Of a stretch of 23,131 bases of DNA, positions 5,901 to 14,832 are shown in pieces. The stretch's first letter is position 1. The number at the start of each line of letters is the position of its first letter. This stretch comes from an uncultured Flavobacteriales bacterium (GTDB lineage Bacteria; Bacteroidota; Bacteroidia; Flavobacteriales_E; Vicingaceae): positions 1 through 23,131 of the forward strand of contig CALCHN010000079.1 of NCBI GenBank assembly GCA_937901255.1, written 5' to 3'. The translations under genes and the position numbers were made by a program. The notes under the pieces were generated by a model that worked only from the letters and a program-made list of their open reading frames with translations, was not told the origin of the DNA and searched no databases.

Positions 5901-6527
5901 ATGAGTAAAACAGAAAAACATATTGAACTATTGGTTAATTGTGCCCAACTTTTTATGAAGTATGGCATTAAGAGTTTAACCATGAACGACATTGCCACCC
6001 ATTTAGGAATTTCTAAAAAAACACTTTACCTGTATGTAACAGATAAAAAAGATTTGGTAACTCAAACCGTGCAAATACAAATAGAAAATGAAGAGTGTAT
6101 TTTAGAAGAAACCATTAGTCATGATGGAAATGCTATTGATGGGTTGCTTAGAATTAACCAAAAAGTAAGTGAAAAACTACACAACATTCAACCGGGAGTA
6201 ATGTTCGATTTGCAAAAGTTTTATCCCGAAGCTTGGAAAATATTTCAAAATCATAAATGTAATTATATTCCAACCATTGTAGAGGCCAACATTGAAAAAG
6301 GAATAAAAGAAGGCTTGTATAGAGAAAACGCAAATCCTAAAATTATTTCCAAATTTTATATTACCATGTTAGATAAAATGTTTGATATAGAACTTTTTCC
6401 TCCTTTGGAGTTTAATTACAAAAAATTACACCTAGAAATGGCTCGTTACCACATTAGAGGTATTGCCAGCAGAAAAGGAATAGAATATTTAAAAGAAAAA
6501 TTAGCACAAACCAATCAAGAATTTTAA
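5901..6527 (+). CDS. TetR/AcrR-family transcriptional regulator of the efflux operon
   Basis: A 208-aa protein. The N-terminal helix-turn-helix is clear (about residues 8-55), with the TetR signature MNDIATHLGISKKTLYLYV followed by the usual DKKDLV. The C-terminal part (60-208) is helical and would bind the ligand and dimerise. This part is not conserved enough to name an inducer. The gene is the first of the operon and ends five bases before the TolC-type gene. It most likely represses its own operon and responds to a substrate of the pump, as AcrR does. That is inference from position. The ATG at 5901 gives the normal short N-terminus of the family. Confidence 0.9.
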   Translation: MSKTEKHIELLVNCAQLFMKYGIKSLTMNDIATHLGISKKTLYLYVTDKKDLVTQTVQIQIENEECILEETISHDGNAIDGLLRINQKVSEKLHNIQPGVMFDLQKFYPEAWKIFQNHKCNYIPTIVEANIEKGIKEGLYRENANPKIISKFYITMLDKMFDIELFPPLEFNYKKLHLEMARYHIRGIASRKGIEYLKEKLAQTNQEF

Positions 6528-6532
6528 AATTT

Positions 6533-7876
6533 ATGAATCACTATAAAATAAGTTTAACTATTGGGTTGTTGGGAATCTTATTTTCCGCAACTGCTCAAGA
6601 ATCAAAAAGTTTCTCGTTAAAAGAAGCCCAAGATTATGCTATTGAGCATAATTACCAAAACCAAAATGCCATAAAAGACATTGAAATTGCCAAAAAGAAA
6701 GTTTGGGAAACTACTGCCATAGGGTTACCTCAGGTAAATGCCGAAGGTCAAATTCAACGTTTTATTGATATTCCTACACAAGTAGCACCAGCAAATGCTT
6801 TTAATCCGATGGCTCCCGAAGGCGAATTAGCCACTTTTCAGTTTGGATTAAATTACAATAATTCTGTTGGTATTACTGCTTCTCAATTAATTTTTGATGG
6901 CTCTTATATTGTTGGCTTGCAAGCTGCAAAAACCTATAAAGAGTTGTCTATTAATAGTCAGGTAAAAACTGAAATTGAATTGAAAGATGCTGTTGCTCAA
7001 GCATATTACACAGTGTTAGCTACTCAAAAAAATGTGATGGTGTTATCACAATCTTTAGCAACTTCTGAAAAAATGTTGGAGGAAACAAAAGCCTTATACA
7101 AAGAAGGATTGACTGAAGAACAAAATGTAGATCAGTTAGAACTGAATGTAAATGCCTTAAAAACTTCTTATGAAATTGCTGAAGGACAAAGAGATTTTGC
7201 TATAAAATTACTTAACCTTCAGTTGGGCTTAGAGATTAATACACAGTTGGTTTTAACCGATGAGTTTGATAGTATGATAGCTACCAATCAAAATAGTGCG
7301 TTGGACAAAGAGTTTAAAATTGAAAATCATATTGATTATGAATTAATTGTAACCAACATGAAGCTTTCGCAATTGAACTTGAGAAAAGAAAAATATACTT
7401 TCTTGCCAACAGTATCAGCATTTTTTAGCCACCAACAACAAAATTTTGGTAATAAATTAGATGTTTTTAGTAGCGATGCCAGATGGTTTCCGGCAACTAT
7501 TGTAGGGATAAATTTAAAATTGCCTATTCTAACCAGTGGAGCAAGATTATCTAAGGTTTCTCAAGCAAAAATTGAGTTAGAAAAAATGGAAAATTCTGCT
7601 AAAGAAATAGAACAAAACTTAAAATACCAATCTGAATTAGCCGAATCTAATTTTGATACAGCTAAAGAAACTTTTGATAACCAAAAAGATAACTTGGCGT
7701 TAGCTCAAAAAATTTATGATAAAACAGTAAAAAAATATGAAGCAGGAATTGCATCGAGTTTAGAGTTAACTCAAGCCCAAAATCAAATGCTTAGTTCAGA
7801 AGGAAATTATGTAAAAGCAGTGTTAGACTTACTTAACGCTCGTTCTGCTCTCGAAAAATCTTATGGTCAAAAATAA
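6533..7876 (+). CDS. TolC-family outer membrane efflux protein
   Basis: A 447-aa outer membrane channel component. Residues 1-22 (MNHYKISLTIGLLGILFSAT, ending near AQES) are a signal peptide. The mature part opens with the family pattern SFSLKEAQDYAIEHNYQNQNA and has the two long helical repeats expected of an OEP pair. The second half ends with a long helix containing KKYEAGIASSLELTQAQNQML (near residues 400-420), the typical TolC-family motif, and then LNARSALEKSYG. It would form a trimer through the outer membrane and dock with the adaptor and pump encoded next. It starts five bases after the regulator, so the two are co-transcribed. Confidence 0.93.
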   Translation: MNHYKISLTIGLLGILFSATAQESKSFSLKEAQDYAIEHNYQNQNAIKDIEIAKKKVWETTAIGLPQVNAEGQIQRFIDIPTQVAPANAFNPMAPEGELATFQFGLNYNNSVGITASQLIFDGSYIVGLQAAKTYKELSINSQVKTEIELKDAVAQAYYTVLATQKNVMVLSQSLATSEKMLEETKALYKEGLTEEQNVDQLELNVNALKTSYEIAEGQRDFAIKLLNLQLGLEINTQLVLTDEFDSMIATNQNSALDKEFKIENHIDYELIVTNMKLSQLNLRKEKYTFLPTVSAFFSHQQQNFGNKLDVFSSDARWFPATIVGINLKLPILTSGARLSKVSQAKIELEKMENSAKEIEQNLKYQSELAESNFDTAKETFDNQKDNLALAQKIYDKTVKKYEAGIASSLELTQAQNQMLSSEGNYVKAVLDLLNARSALEKSYGQK

Positions 7877-7972
7877 AATAAACACCTTCCCCCTATTTTT
7901 TTAAGAGAGGAAGAAGTGAGTAAAATAAAATCAATTAACCTAACATATCAATCAATAAAATACTTATAAAAA

Positions 7973-9136
7973 ATGAAAAAAATATTAATCATCATCAGCG
8001 TTGCAGCAACTTTAATTTCTTGTGGAGGAAAAGAAAAAACGGTTGACGAAATTGTTGCAGGAAACAACCTTGAAGAAATAAACGCTAAGAAAAACGAGTT
8101 GACAGCTAAGCAAAATGCTATTTTAGATGAGATAGAAAAATTAGATATTGCTATTGCTAATTTAGATTCTTCGTTGTCAATTCCAGTAATTACAACCATA
8201 GAAGCTAAAGCCACTAGTTTTAAGCATTATGTTCAAATTCAAGGAAATGTTCAAACCAAAGAAAACATTGTTATTTACCCTGAATATGCTGGTGTTTTAA
8301 CCAAAGTGTTGGTAAAAGAAGGTCAGTTTGTAAACAAAGGCGAAATGTTGGCTAAAATTGATGATGGCGGTTTAAACCAACAATTATCTCAAATGGAAAC
8401 ACAGTTGGCGTTGGCAAAAACCACTTTTGAGCGTCAGGAAAGATTATGGAAAGATAAAATTGGTTCAGAAATACAGTTTTTACAAGCTAAAGCGAATTAT
8501 GAGGCACAGCAAAAAGCAGTAAATCAAATGAAAGAGCAGTTAGCAAAAACTACTATTACAGCTCCTTTTAGTGGTGTAATTGATGATGTAATGTCGGAAC
8601 AAGGTCAGGTAGTTTCTCCGGGAATGAACCAACTGTTTAGAATTATTAACCTAAAGGACATGTTTATTGAAGCAGAAATTCCTGAAAATTACATCACCAA
8701 TATTAGAACAGGTTCTCAGGTAAACGTTTACTTCCCTGTACTAAACGATACAGTTACTTCAACTATCAGACAAGTAAGCAACTACATTAATCCTAACAAC
8801 AGAACATTTAAAATTGAGATAGCAATAACCAACGAAAATAAAATGGTTAAACCTAACATGACAGCCTTGTTGAGCATTAATAATTATGTAAACGATAGTG
8901 CGTTGGTATTGCCTCAAGCTATTATTTCTGAAAATGCTGAAGGCGAAAAATATGTTTACGCAGTGAAGAAAGGAAAGAAAAATAGAAATTATGCAGAAAA
9001 GAGAGTAGTTAAAATAGGAAAAACACAAAATGGTGTTGCCGAAATTTTAGAAGGAATTGCCAACGGAGATATTATTATTGATGAAGGAGCAAGAACGGTA
9101 AAGGAAGAGGAGCAAGTTTTAATTAAAAAAATGTAA
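7973..9136 (+). CDS. RND efflux periplasmic adaptor (membrane fusion lipoprotein)
   Basis: A 387-aa adaptor of the HlyD/AcrA family. The signal ends in the lipobox LISC with Cys17, so it is lipid-anchored. Residues about 25-62 form an extra N-terminal coiled coil (NNLEEINAKKNELTAKQNA and on), common in Bacteroidota members. The lipoyl/barrel-sandwich half-motifs are VYPEYAGVLTKVLVKEGQFV-like at about 95-115 and TITAPFSGVIDDVMSEQGQV at about 190-210. The helical hairpin lies between them (130-185). The beta-barrel domain (IINLKDMFIEAEIPENYI) and the membrane-proximal domain follow. It joins the outer membrane channel to the pump. A 96-base gap separates it from the TolC-type gene. Confidence 0.93.
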   Translation: MKKILIIISVAATLISCGGKEKTVDEIVAGNNLEEINAKKNELTAKQNAILDEIEKLDIAIANLDSSLSIPVITTIEAKATSFKHYVQIQGNVQTKENIVIYPEYAGVLTKVLVKEGQFVNKGEMLAKIDDGGLNQQLSQMETQLALAKTTFERQERLWKDKIGSEIQFLQAKANYEAQQKAVNQMKEQLAKTTITAPFSGVIDDVMSEQGQVVSPGMNQLFRIINLKDMFIEAEIPENYITNIRTGSQVNVYFPVLNDTVTSTIRQVSNYINPNNRTFKIEIAITNENKMVKPNMTALLSINNYVNDSALVLPQAIISENAEGEKYVYAVKKGKKNRNYAEKRVVKIGKTQNGVAEILEGIANGDIIIDEGARTVKEEEQVLIKKM

Positions 9137-9148
9137 TTAAAGCCTGTT

Positions 9149-9254
9149 TAGAAAGTCCGATTACTTCGTTATTCTCGTTTCAAAAAATCAGTCATTTACT
9201 ACAGTAAACTCTTTGATTTTTAAAACTTTGAAAGCCTTGTACTCGAACTTTCTA
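9149..9254. repeat. Long imperfect inverted repeat between adaptor and pump genes
   Basis: The arms at about 9149-9200 and 9203-9254 are imperfect reverse complements. Matching blocks from the outside in are TTAGAAAGT/CGA with TCG/ACTTTCTAA, TAC with GTA, AAAAATCA with TGATTTTT, and TTTACT with AGTAAA. The tip is only two to four bases. The transcript of the operon would fold here into one long hairpin. It has no run of T after it that would make it a plain terminator. It may be a dispersed palindromic element or an RNA structure that sets the ratio of adaptor to pump. Confidence 0.7.
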
Positions 9255-9319
9255 ATTCAGTCTCTCAACTTTATGTGCAATAAAATTAACAGACTACAGA
9301 ACAAAACTATAAAACGAAA

Positions 9320-12300
9320 ATGGCTAAAAAGAAAAAACTAAAAGAGTTTGGAATATCATCTTGGGCGATAGACAATAAGATGACTATTTACCTCATGATA
9401 TTTCTAATATTAATTACAGGAATATCTGCTTATTACTCTATGCCTAGAGAAAGCTTTCCAGAGGTTAAAGAAACTAAAATTTACATTAGTTCGGTTTTCC
9501 CGGGAAATACCTCTGAGGATATGGAAAAACTCATTACAGACCCTCTTGAAGAGGAGTTGCAGAATTTGAGTGGTATTACCAAAATTACTTCTACTTCTCA
9601 AGAAGATTACTCTATTATTATTGTTGAGTTTGAAGAGGATTATAGTATTCCAGAAGCGAAATCTAAAGTTAAAGATAAAGTTGACTTAAAAAAAGCAGGA
9701 GCCGACTGGCCAACATTTAATGGAGCTAAGGTTGAACCGAATGTGTTTGATTTAAATATTGCTGAAGAATTTGCTATTATCAACGTAAATATTTCAGGAG
9801 ATTATCCGGTTCAAAAACTGAAGGAATATGCGGAATATCTAGAGAAAAAAATTGAGTTATTACCTGAGATTAAACAAGTAGATATTCGTGGAGCTCAAGA
9901 AAAAGAAATTGAAGTAGCTGTAGATGTGTATAAAATGACAGCTTCAAAAGTAAGTTTTGATGATGTTATCAACACCATTGCTGGAGGAAACACTACTGTT
10001 TCTGCGGGTAATTTAATAATGAATGAGCAAAGAAGAACCATTAGAGTTATCGGAGAAATTGAAGAAGCAGCAGAGTTAGGAAATTTTGTGGTTAAGAATG
10101 AAAACGGACCAATTTATCTTAAAGATATTGCCTCTATTGCTTTTCAGGAAAAAGAAAGAACAACCTATGCCAGAGAGTTTTCTAACCCTGTGGTAATGCT
10201 TGATGTTAAGAAGCTTTCTGGTAAAAACATGGTAGAAGCTGTTGAAAAAATTAAAGTTATACTTGAAGAAGCTACAAGCAATTATTTACCTAAAGATTTG
10301 AGCGTTACCACTTCCAACGATCAATCTACAAAAACCATTAACCAAGTTGATGAGTTGGTAAACAACATCATTTTTGGTATTCTCTTAGTGGTTGGCGTGT
10401 TAATGTTCTTTTTAGGATTTAGAAATGCATTATTTGTTGGTTTTGCCATTCCTATGTCTATGTTTTTATCGTTTACCATACTTAATATGATTGGCTATAC
10501 GATGAATACCATGGTGCTTTTTGCCTTGGTTATGGGATTAGGAATGTTGGTAGATAACGGAATTGTGGTGGTAGAAAATGTGTTGCGTTTAATGCAAAAA
10601 GAAAACATGAGTAGAATAGCTGCCGCCAAACAAGGTATTGGTGAAATTGCTACGCCTATTATTATTTCAACATTAACTTCAGTAGCAGCTTTTGTTCCAC
10701 TAGGTTTTTGGCCGGGAATTATGGGTAATTTCATGAAAATATTCCCTATTACCCTTTCCATAGTGCTTGGTTCTTCATTGTTCGTAGCCATATTTATCAA
10801 CTCTATGCTTACTGCAGATTTTATGAAAACTGAAGAAAAAGCTATGAGTAAAAAGTTTTTAATAAAATTAAGTGCTATTTTATTCTTTTTTGGTGTGCTT
10901 AGTTTGATTATTGGTGGAGGGTTTAGAGGTATGGGAACCTTATTGGTTTTTGCTTCTATTATGCTTTGGATTTATAAATATTTGTTAGTAAAAGCTGCAG
11001 ATTATTTTCAGGAAACTATTTTGGTAATTCTTGAAACTAGATACCAGAAATTTTTATTTTTTGCATTGGCTGGTAAAAAGCCTTATGTATTTCTTTTCGG
11101 AACATTTGGATTGTTAATTCTTTCATTTATTGTATTTGCTATTGCACAACCAAAAGTGGAATTTTTCCCTGATAATGAACCCAACCAAGTGTTTGTTTAT
11201 TTAGAATATCCCGAAGGAACAGCCATTGAAAAAACCAATAAACTAACCAAAGAAATTGAAGCTAAAGTTTATAAAGTAGTAGATAATTACAAAGATGAAA
11301 CAGGCTACAACTATATGGTAGAATCTGCTGTTTCGCAGGTGGGCGAAGGTGCTGGAAACCCCGAAACTGATGGTGGTTCTAATGCAGAAATGCCTCACAA
11401 AGGAAAGGTTACGCTTTCGCTTAGAGAATCTAAGCTTAGAAGAGGTAAAAACAGTAAAGATTTTATGGAAGAAGTGAGAGAAGCTGTTGGTACTTATCCG
11501 GGAGTAAATATTTCTGTTGAAAAAGAAGCGGCTGGACCTCCTGCTGGATATCCTATTAATATTGAAATTAGAGGAAAAGACTACAATGACCTTATTCTTA
11601 CCGCTAAAGATTTAAGGGATGCCATTAATAAATTGAATATCCCAGGTATTGAAGGATTAAAAATAGACGTAAATAAAAGTAAACCCGTAACCGAAATAAC
11701 TGTTGATAGAAAAAAAGCAGGAGAATTAGGCGTTTCTGTCGGACAAGTTGGTAACCAATTGCGAAGATCACTTTATGGTGAAAAAGCTAGTGTTTATAAA
11801 ACAGGTGGCGAAGAATATGATGTTGCTGTTAGGTTTGATGAAGCTTATAAACACAACACCAATGCTTTGTATAACCAACGAATTGTGTTTAGAGACCCAT
11901 CAAACGGACAAATTAAGGATATTCCGGTTTCTACATTAATTACTACCCACAATACATCCTCTTACACAGCTATTAAGCACAGAGATTTAAACCGTGTGGT
12001 TACTCTTTATTCTTCTGTTAAAACAGGATATAATGCTACGGAAATTGTGCAAACCATAAAAACTAGGTTGTCTAATTTTAAAACTCCTAAAAACACTACC
12101 ATAGATTTTACAGGGCAAATGGAAGAACAAGAAAAAAACATGGCATTTTTAACAACGGCTTTGTTTTCAGGATTGGGATTAATTATCTTTTTGTTGGTAC
12201 TACAGTTTAATTCATTTTCAAAACCATTAATTGTGTTAATGACCATCTTCCTGAGTTTTATTGGAGTACTTTTTGGTTTGGTTATTTTTAACATGACTTT

Positions 12301-12754
12301 CGTAATTATGATGACCATGGTGGGAATTATTTCTCTTGCTGGAATTGTGGTAAACAACGGAGTGGTACTGCTCGATTATACCGAGCTTTTGGTAGAAAGA
12401 AAGAAAAAAGAGTTGGGATTAGTTAAAAAAGATAAATTGGCCTTGCCAGAATTATTAAATGTTATTGTAGAAGGCGGAACCGCTCGTTTACGTCCGGTAT
12501 TGCTAACAGCCATTACTACCGTTTTCGGGTTAATTCCCTTAGCAATAGGATTAAACATAGACTTTTTCACTTTAGTTACGGAGTTTGATGCTAAAATTTA
12601 TGTTGGTGGAGACAACGTAATTTTCTGGGGACCACTAGCATGGACAGTAATTTTTGGGTTAACCTTTGCCACTTTTTTAACGTTAGTTATTGTTCCAGTA
12701 TCTTATTTTATTGTAGAGAAGTTTAAAATACGTGTACATAGGTGGAGGGCGTAA
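9320..12754 (+). CDS. RND-family efflux pump (inner membrane permease)
   Basis: A 1144-aa pump of the AcrB/HAE1-like superfamily, about 100 residues longer than AcrB. TM1 is at about 20-40. The first periplasmic loop opens with MPRESFPEVK and FPGNTSEDMEKLIT (60-73). TM2-TM6 span about 345-500, with the TM4 motif GMLVDNGIVVVEN at 408-420. Two extra hydrophobic segments (513-533 and 537-557) lie before TM7 (about 588-609). The second periplasmic loop is 610-940, and TM8-TM12 follow, with GIVVNNGVVLLDY at 1008-1020. The proton-relay residues differ from AcrB: Asp407 is kept (D412), but the places of Asp408 and Lys940 hold Asn (N413, N1012). The substrate cannot be named. Organic-molecule export is more likely than metal export. 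Confidence 0.93.
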   Translation: MAKKKKLKEFGISSWAIDNKMTIYLMIFLILITGISAYYSMPRESFPEVKETKIYISSVFPGNTSEDMEKLITDPLEEELQNLSGITKITSTSQEDYSIIIVEFEEDYSIPEAKSKVKDKVDLKKAGADWPTFNGAKVEPNVFDLNIAEEFAIINVNISGDYPVQKLKEYAEYLEKKIELLPEIKQVDIRGAQEKEIEVAVDVYKMTASKVSFDDVINTIAGGNTTVSAGNLIMNEQRRTIRVIGEIEEAAELGNFVVKNENGPIYLKDIASIAFQEKERTTYAREFSNPVVMLDVKKLSGKNMVEAVEKIKVILEEATSNYLPKDLSVTTSNDQSTKTINQVDELVNNIIFGILLVVGVLMFFLGFRNALFVGFAIPMSMFLSFTILNMIGYTMNTMVLFALVMGLGMLVDNGIVVVENVLRLMQKENMSRIAAAKQGIGEIATPIIISTLTSVAAFVPLGFWPGIMGNFMKIFPITLSIVLGSSLFVAIFINSMLTADFMKTEEKAMSKKFLIKLSAILFFFGVLSLIIGGGFRGMGTLLVFASIMLWIYKYLLVKAADYFQETILVILETRYQKFLFFALAGKKPYVFLFGTFGLLILSFIVFAIAQPKVEFFPDNEPNQVFVYLEYPEGTAIEKTNKLTKEIEAKVYKVVDNYKDETGYNYMVESAVSQVGEGAGNPETDGGSNAEMPHKGKVTLSLRESKLRRGKNSKDFMEEVREAVGTYPGVNISVEKEAAGPPAGYPINIEIRGKDYNDLILTAKDLRDAINKLNIPGIEGLKIDVNKSKPVTEITVDRKKAGELGVSVGQVGNQLRRSLYGEKASVYKTGGEEYDVAVRFDEAYKHNTNALYNQRIVFRDPSNGQIKDIPVSTLITTHNTSSYTAIKHRDLNRVVTLYSSVKTGYNATEIVQTIKTRLSNFKTPKNTTIDFTGQMEEQEKNMAFLTTALFSGLGLIIFLLVLQFNSFSKPLIVLMTIFLSFIGVLFGLVIFNMTFVIMMTMVGIISLAGIVVNNGVVLLDYTELLVERKKKELGLVKKDKLALPELLNVIVEGGTARLRPVLLTAITTVFGLIPLAIGLNIDFFTLVTEFDAKIYVGGDNVIFWGPLAWTVIFGLTFATFLTLVIVPVSYFIVEKFKIRVHRWRA

Positions 12755-12785
12755 GATAATTTTTTAACTAAAAAATCAAAAAGTT

Positions 12786-13349
12786 ATGAGTCAACAAAAA
12801 ATAGTATCTCAGCAACAAAAAGAGGAATTATTAAAAACCTTACAAACGCGTTTTGAAAAAAACTTACATCGTCACAAAAATCTTGAGTGGACGAAAGTAC
12901 AAGAAAAGTTGGAGGCTAATCCTGAAAAACTATGGTCGCTAAATGAAATGGAAGAAACAGGAGGAGAACCAGATGTAATTAAATATGATAAAACTACAGA
13001 CGAATATGTTTTTTATGATTGCTCTGGAGAAAGTCCCAAAGGTCGTAGGAGTGTTTGTTACGACCCTGAAGCATTAGCCTCTAGAAAACAACATAAACCT
13101 AAACATAGTGCTATTGGCATGGCAGCAGAAATGGGTATTGAATTATTAACCGAAGAGCAATATCATGAATTGCAACAATTAGGAAAATTCGATACGAAAA
13201 CATCTAGCTGGATAGCAACACCTGACGATATTAGAGCACTCGGAGGAGCTATTTTTGGCGATTGGCGTTATGGAAGAACATTCATTTATCACAACGGAGC
13301 AGAATCTTATTATGGTGCAAGAGGATTTCGTGGTTTGTTAAGGGTTTAG
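12786..13349 (+). CDS. DUF4256 domain-containing protein
   Basis: A 187-aa soluble protein that matches the DUF4256 family along its whole length. Recognisable blocks are LQTRFEKNLHRHKNLEW (about 20-36), WSLNEMEETGGEPDVIKYD (50-68), FYDCSGESPKGRRSVCYD (72-89), AAEMGIELLTEEQYHELQ (113-130), FDTKTSSWIATPDDIRALGG (134-153), and YHNGAESYYGARGFRGLLRV at the C-terminus. No biochemical role is established that I know of. It starts 31 bases after the pump gene on the same strand and so probably shares the transcript. A link to efflux is not shown by the sequence. Confidence 0.88.
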   Translation: MSQQKIVSQQQKEELLKTLQTRFEKNLHRHKNLEWTKVQEKLEANPEKLWSLNEMEETGGEPDVIKYDKTTDEYVFYDCSGESPKGRRSVCYDPEALASRKQHKPKHSAIGMAAEMGIELLTEEQYHELQQLGKFDTKTSSWIATPDDIRALGGAIFGDWRYGRTFIYHNGAESYYGARGFRGLLRV

Positions 13350-13371
13350 TTTTTTATTTATACACAACAAC

Positions 13372-13398
13372 TTGGCATGTACATTATAGTTAATTTTG
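13372..13398 (+). promoter_or_regulatory. Candidate Bacteroidota-type promoter for the small secreted protein
   Basis: TTG at 13372-13374 and TAATTTTG at 13391-13398 (TAnnTTTG) are 16 bases apart, close to the usual spacing. Transcription would begin near 13405 and leave a leader of about 17 bases before the ATG at 13422. This also argues against the upstream in-frame ATG at 13377. Confidence 0.45.
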
Positions 13399-13421
13399 TA
13401 TCTATATTTTCTTACCATATA

Positions 13422-13793
13422 ATGCAAAAATTAGCTCAACATATACTTTTTACTTTACTCCTAACAGTTTATTGCTTTTCGGTTAGCTGGTATGGACAAA
13501 GTGCGAGTTACGAAAAAGTAAGCTATGAAATTACAGATGCTAATAAAGCTGATTTAAATGTTGCTCATTTTAAAGTTGATTTTTATACTAGCCCTGCTTC
13601 TCAGAATTCTACTATAAACATAAGCTCTTTAGCGTCTTTTTATAAAGAAGTTTTTTCGGAAGATGAATTTGCTGAGCTAACTAATAATCAACTTCAAAAC
13701 AATAGATATTATAGTTATCTTAGGTTTTCTTATTCTTTTGTTACACTATTTAGTGTAGCCGATATCATCTTTCCTTTTCATTGTTTTTGGTAA
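13422..13793 (+). CDS. Small secreted protein of unknown function, possibly truncated
   Basis: A 123-aa protein. MQKLAQHILFTLLLTVYCFS is a signal peptide, with cleavage likely just after the Trp-Tyr-Gly-Gln region. The mature part has acidic and polar beta-like sequence (YEITDANKADLNVAHFKVDF). The last 25 residues become strongly hydrophobic and aromatic (FSYSFVTLFSVADIIFPFHC). That is odd for a soluble domain and could mean a frameshifted or truncated tail, or a C-terminal membrane span. I recognise no family. The ATG at 13422 is preferred over 13377 because the candidate promoter lies between them and because it begins the signal peptide. Confidence 0.5.
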   Translation: MQKLAQHILFTLLLTVYCFSVSWYGQSASYEKVSYEITDANKADLNVAHFKVDFYTSPASQNSTINISSLASFYKEVFSEDEFAELTNNQLQNNRYYSYLRFSYSFVTLFSVADIIFPFHCFW

Positions 13794-13884
13794 ACATCCA
13801 TTTTTTGTTGCAATGCAACTAATTTAATTTCAGCATATTGATATTTTTCAATGTGCAATTATTCAATATTTAAATTTAAAAAAA

Positions 13885-14358
13885 ATGGATTTAGGAGTCG
13901 CTTTAGTAGGAGCTTTAGTTATTGTTGCCTGCTTATTGCCTTTTATTATAATGTATAAAACAAAAAAATACAAAGAAGAACAATTATTAGAAGAATTAAA
14001 AAACACAGCTAGTGAAAAAGGATTTTTGCTTACCAACTACGAAGTTAGCGGAGATTTAGCTGTAGGAATAGATGAAACTAATAATGTTTTTGGTTTTTGT
14101 AAAAATGTGAGAGAAAATAAATCGCAAGAATTTATTCGATTAAATGACGTAAAAAAATGTAGTTTAATCAACCTCAAAAATTCAAATGGTAGTCAGTCTA
14201 TTATTGATAAACTAGCTTTGTCTTTTGAATTTAAAACTAAAACCAACCCAAGTATTTCTGTTGTGTTTTACAATTCAGAACAACAATTACAGTTGAGTAA
14301 AGAGCTGCAATTAATTGAAAAATGGTATGCTATCATTAATCAAAAAATTAAAGCGTAA
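13885..14358 (+). CDS. Hypothetical single-span membrane protein, 157 aa
   Basis: The N-terminus (residues 4-26, VALVGALVIVACLLPFIIM) is one membrane helix, followed by a basic and charged helix KTKKYKEEQLLEELKN. The rest (45-157) would be a cytosolic domain of mixed alpha/beta character with a NVFGFCKNVRENKSQEFIR stretch and a C-terminal helix. The pattern, a strand-rich domain with a helix at the end, resembles small bPH-like domains, but I cannot assign it. It has its own intrinsic terminator 25 bases after the stop, so it is probably a monocistronic gene. Function unknown. Confidence 0.75.
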   Translation: MDLGVALVGALVIVACLLPFIIMYKTKKYKEEQLLEELKNTASEKGFLLTNYEVSGDLAVGIDETNNVFGFCKNVRENKSQEFIRLNDVKKCSLINLKNSNGSQSIIDKLALSFEFKTKTNPSISVVFYNSEQQLQLSKELQLIEKWYAIINQKIKA

Positions 14359-14382
14359 TTAGTTAAGTATTTTTATTTTGAG

Positions 14383-14414
14383 AAGCGGACTGTTCTATAC
14401 AGTTCGCTTTTTTT
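14383..14414 (+). terminator. Intrinsic terminator after the membrane protein gene
   Basis: AAGCGGACTG pairs with CAGTTCGCTT (one G-U pair) around a 7-base loop, followed by a run of seven T. The stem ends 25-50 bases past the stop codon at 14358. Confidence 0.85.
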
Positions 14415-14511
14415 ATTTTTGTCTGTAATTTTTAGAGATGCTCAAGCGTCCTACATGTAAGTATCAGGACAATCAGTATTTTAGCAGAAAAAAAATAATT
14501 TTTATAAATAG

Positions 14512-14543
14512 TTTGAATATTTAAACAAATATGCGTTACTTTG
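14512..14543 (+). promoter_or_regulatory. Candidate promoter of the bL28 gene
   Basis: TTTG at 14512-14515 and TACTTTG at 14537-14543, with 21 bases between, resemble the Bacteroidota -33/-7 pair, although the -7 box is one base short of TAnnTTTG. The start codon is 29 bases downstream, a normal leader. Confidence 0.45.
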
Positions 14544-14571
14544 CCATCCTTAAAAATTAAAGCCAAAAGAA

Positions 14572-14805
14572 ATGTCTAGAGTTTGTCAAATAACAGGAAA
14601 AAGTGTGATTACAGGTAATAATGTTTCTCACTCTAAAAGAAGAACTAAAAGAAAATTTTTACCGAATTTATTCGTTAAGAAATTTTATTTAGAAGAAGAA
14701 GATTTGTGGATATCTTTAAAAGTATCTGCTGCAGGTCTAAGAACCATTGATAAAATTGGTATTAGAGCAGCTCTTATAAAAGCACAACAAAAAGGAATTA
14801 TTTAA
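14572..14805 (+). CDS. rpmB: 50S ribosomal protein bL28
   Basis: A 77-aa basic protein of the large ribosomal subunit, complete in length. The N-terminus MSRVCQITGKSVITGNNVSH is the bL28 signature, followed by SKRRTKRKFLPNLFVKKFY and the C-terminal SAAGLRTIDKIGIRAALIKA. It has its own promoter-like boxes and a strong terminator. In many Bacteroidota rpmB is followed by rpmG (bL33), but here the next gene is a peptidase and no bL33 gene is seen in the window. Confidence 0.97.
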   Translation: MSRVCQITGKSVITGNNVSHSKRRTKRKFLPNLFVKKFYLEEEDLWISLKVSAAGLRTIDKIGIRAALIKAQQKGII

Positions 14806-14832
14806 TTTTATAAAAAATCCTTTATTGATATT

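Noticed and set aside
7879..7912. Possible hairpin CTTCC / GGAAG between the TolC-type and adaptor genes
   Set aside because: Short stem with a long loop and no T run after it. The two genes belong to one operon.
13807..13819. Perfect small palindrome GTTGC-AAT-GCAAC in the gap after the secreted ORF
   Set aside because: The stem is only five pairs and no T tract follows on either strand, so it is not a convincing terminator.
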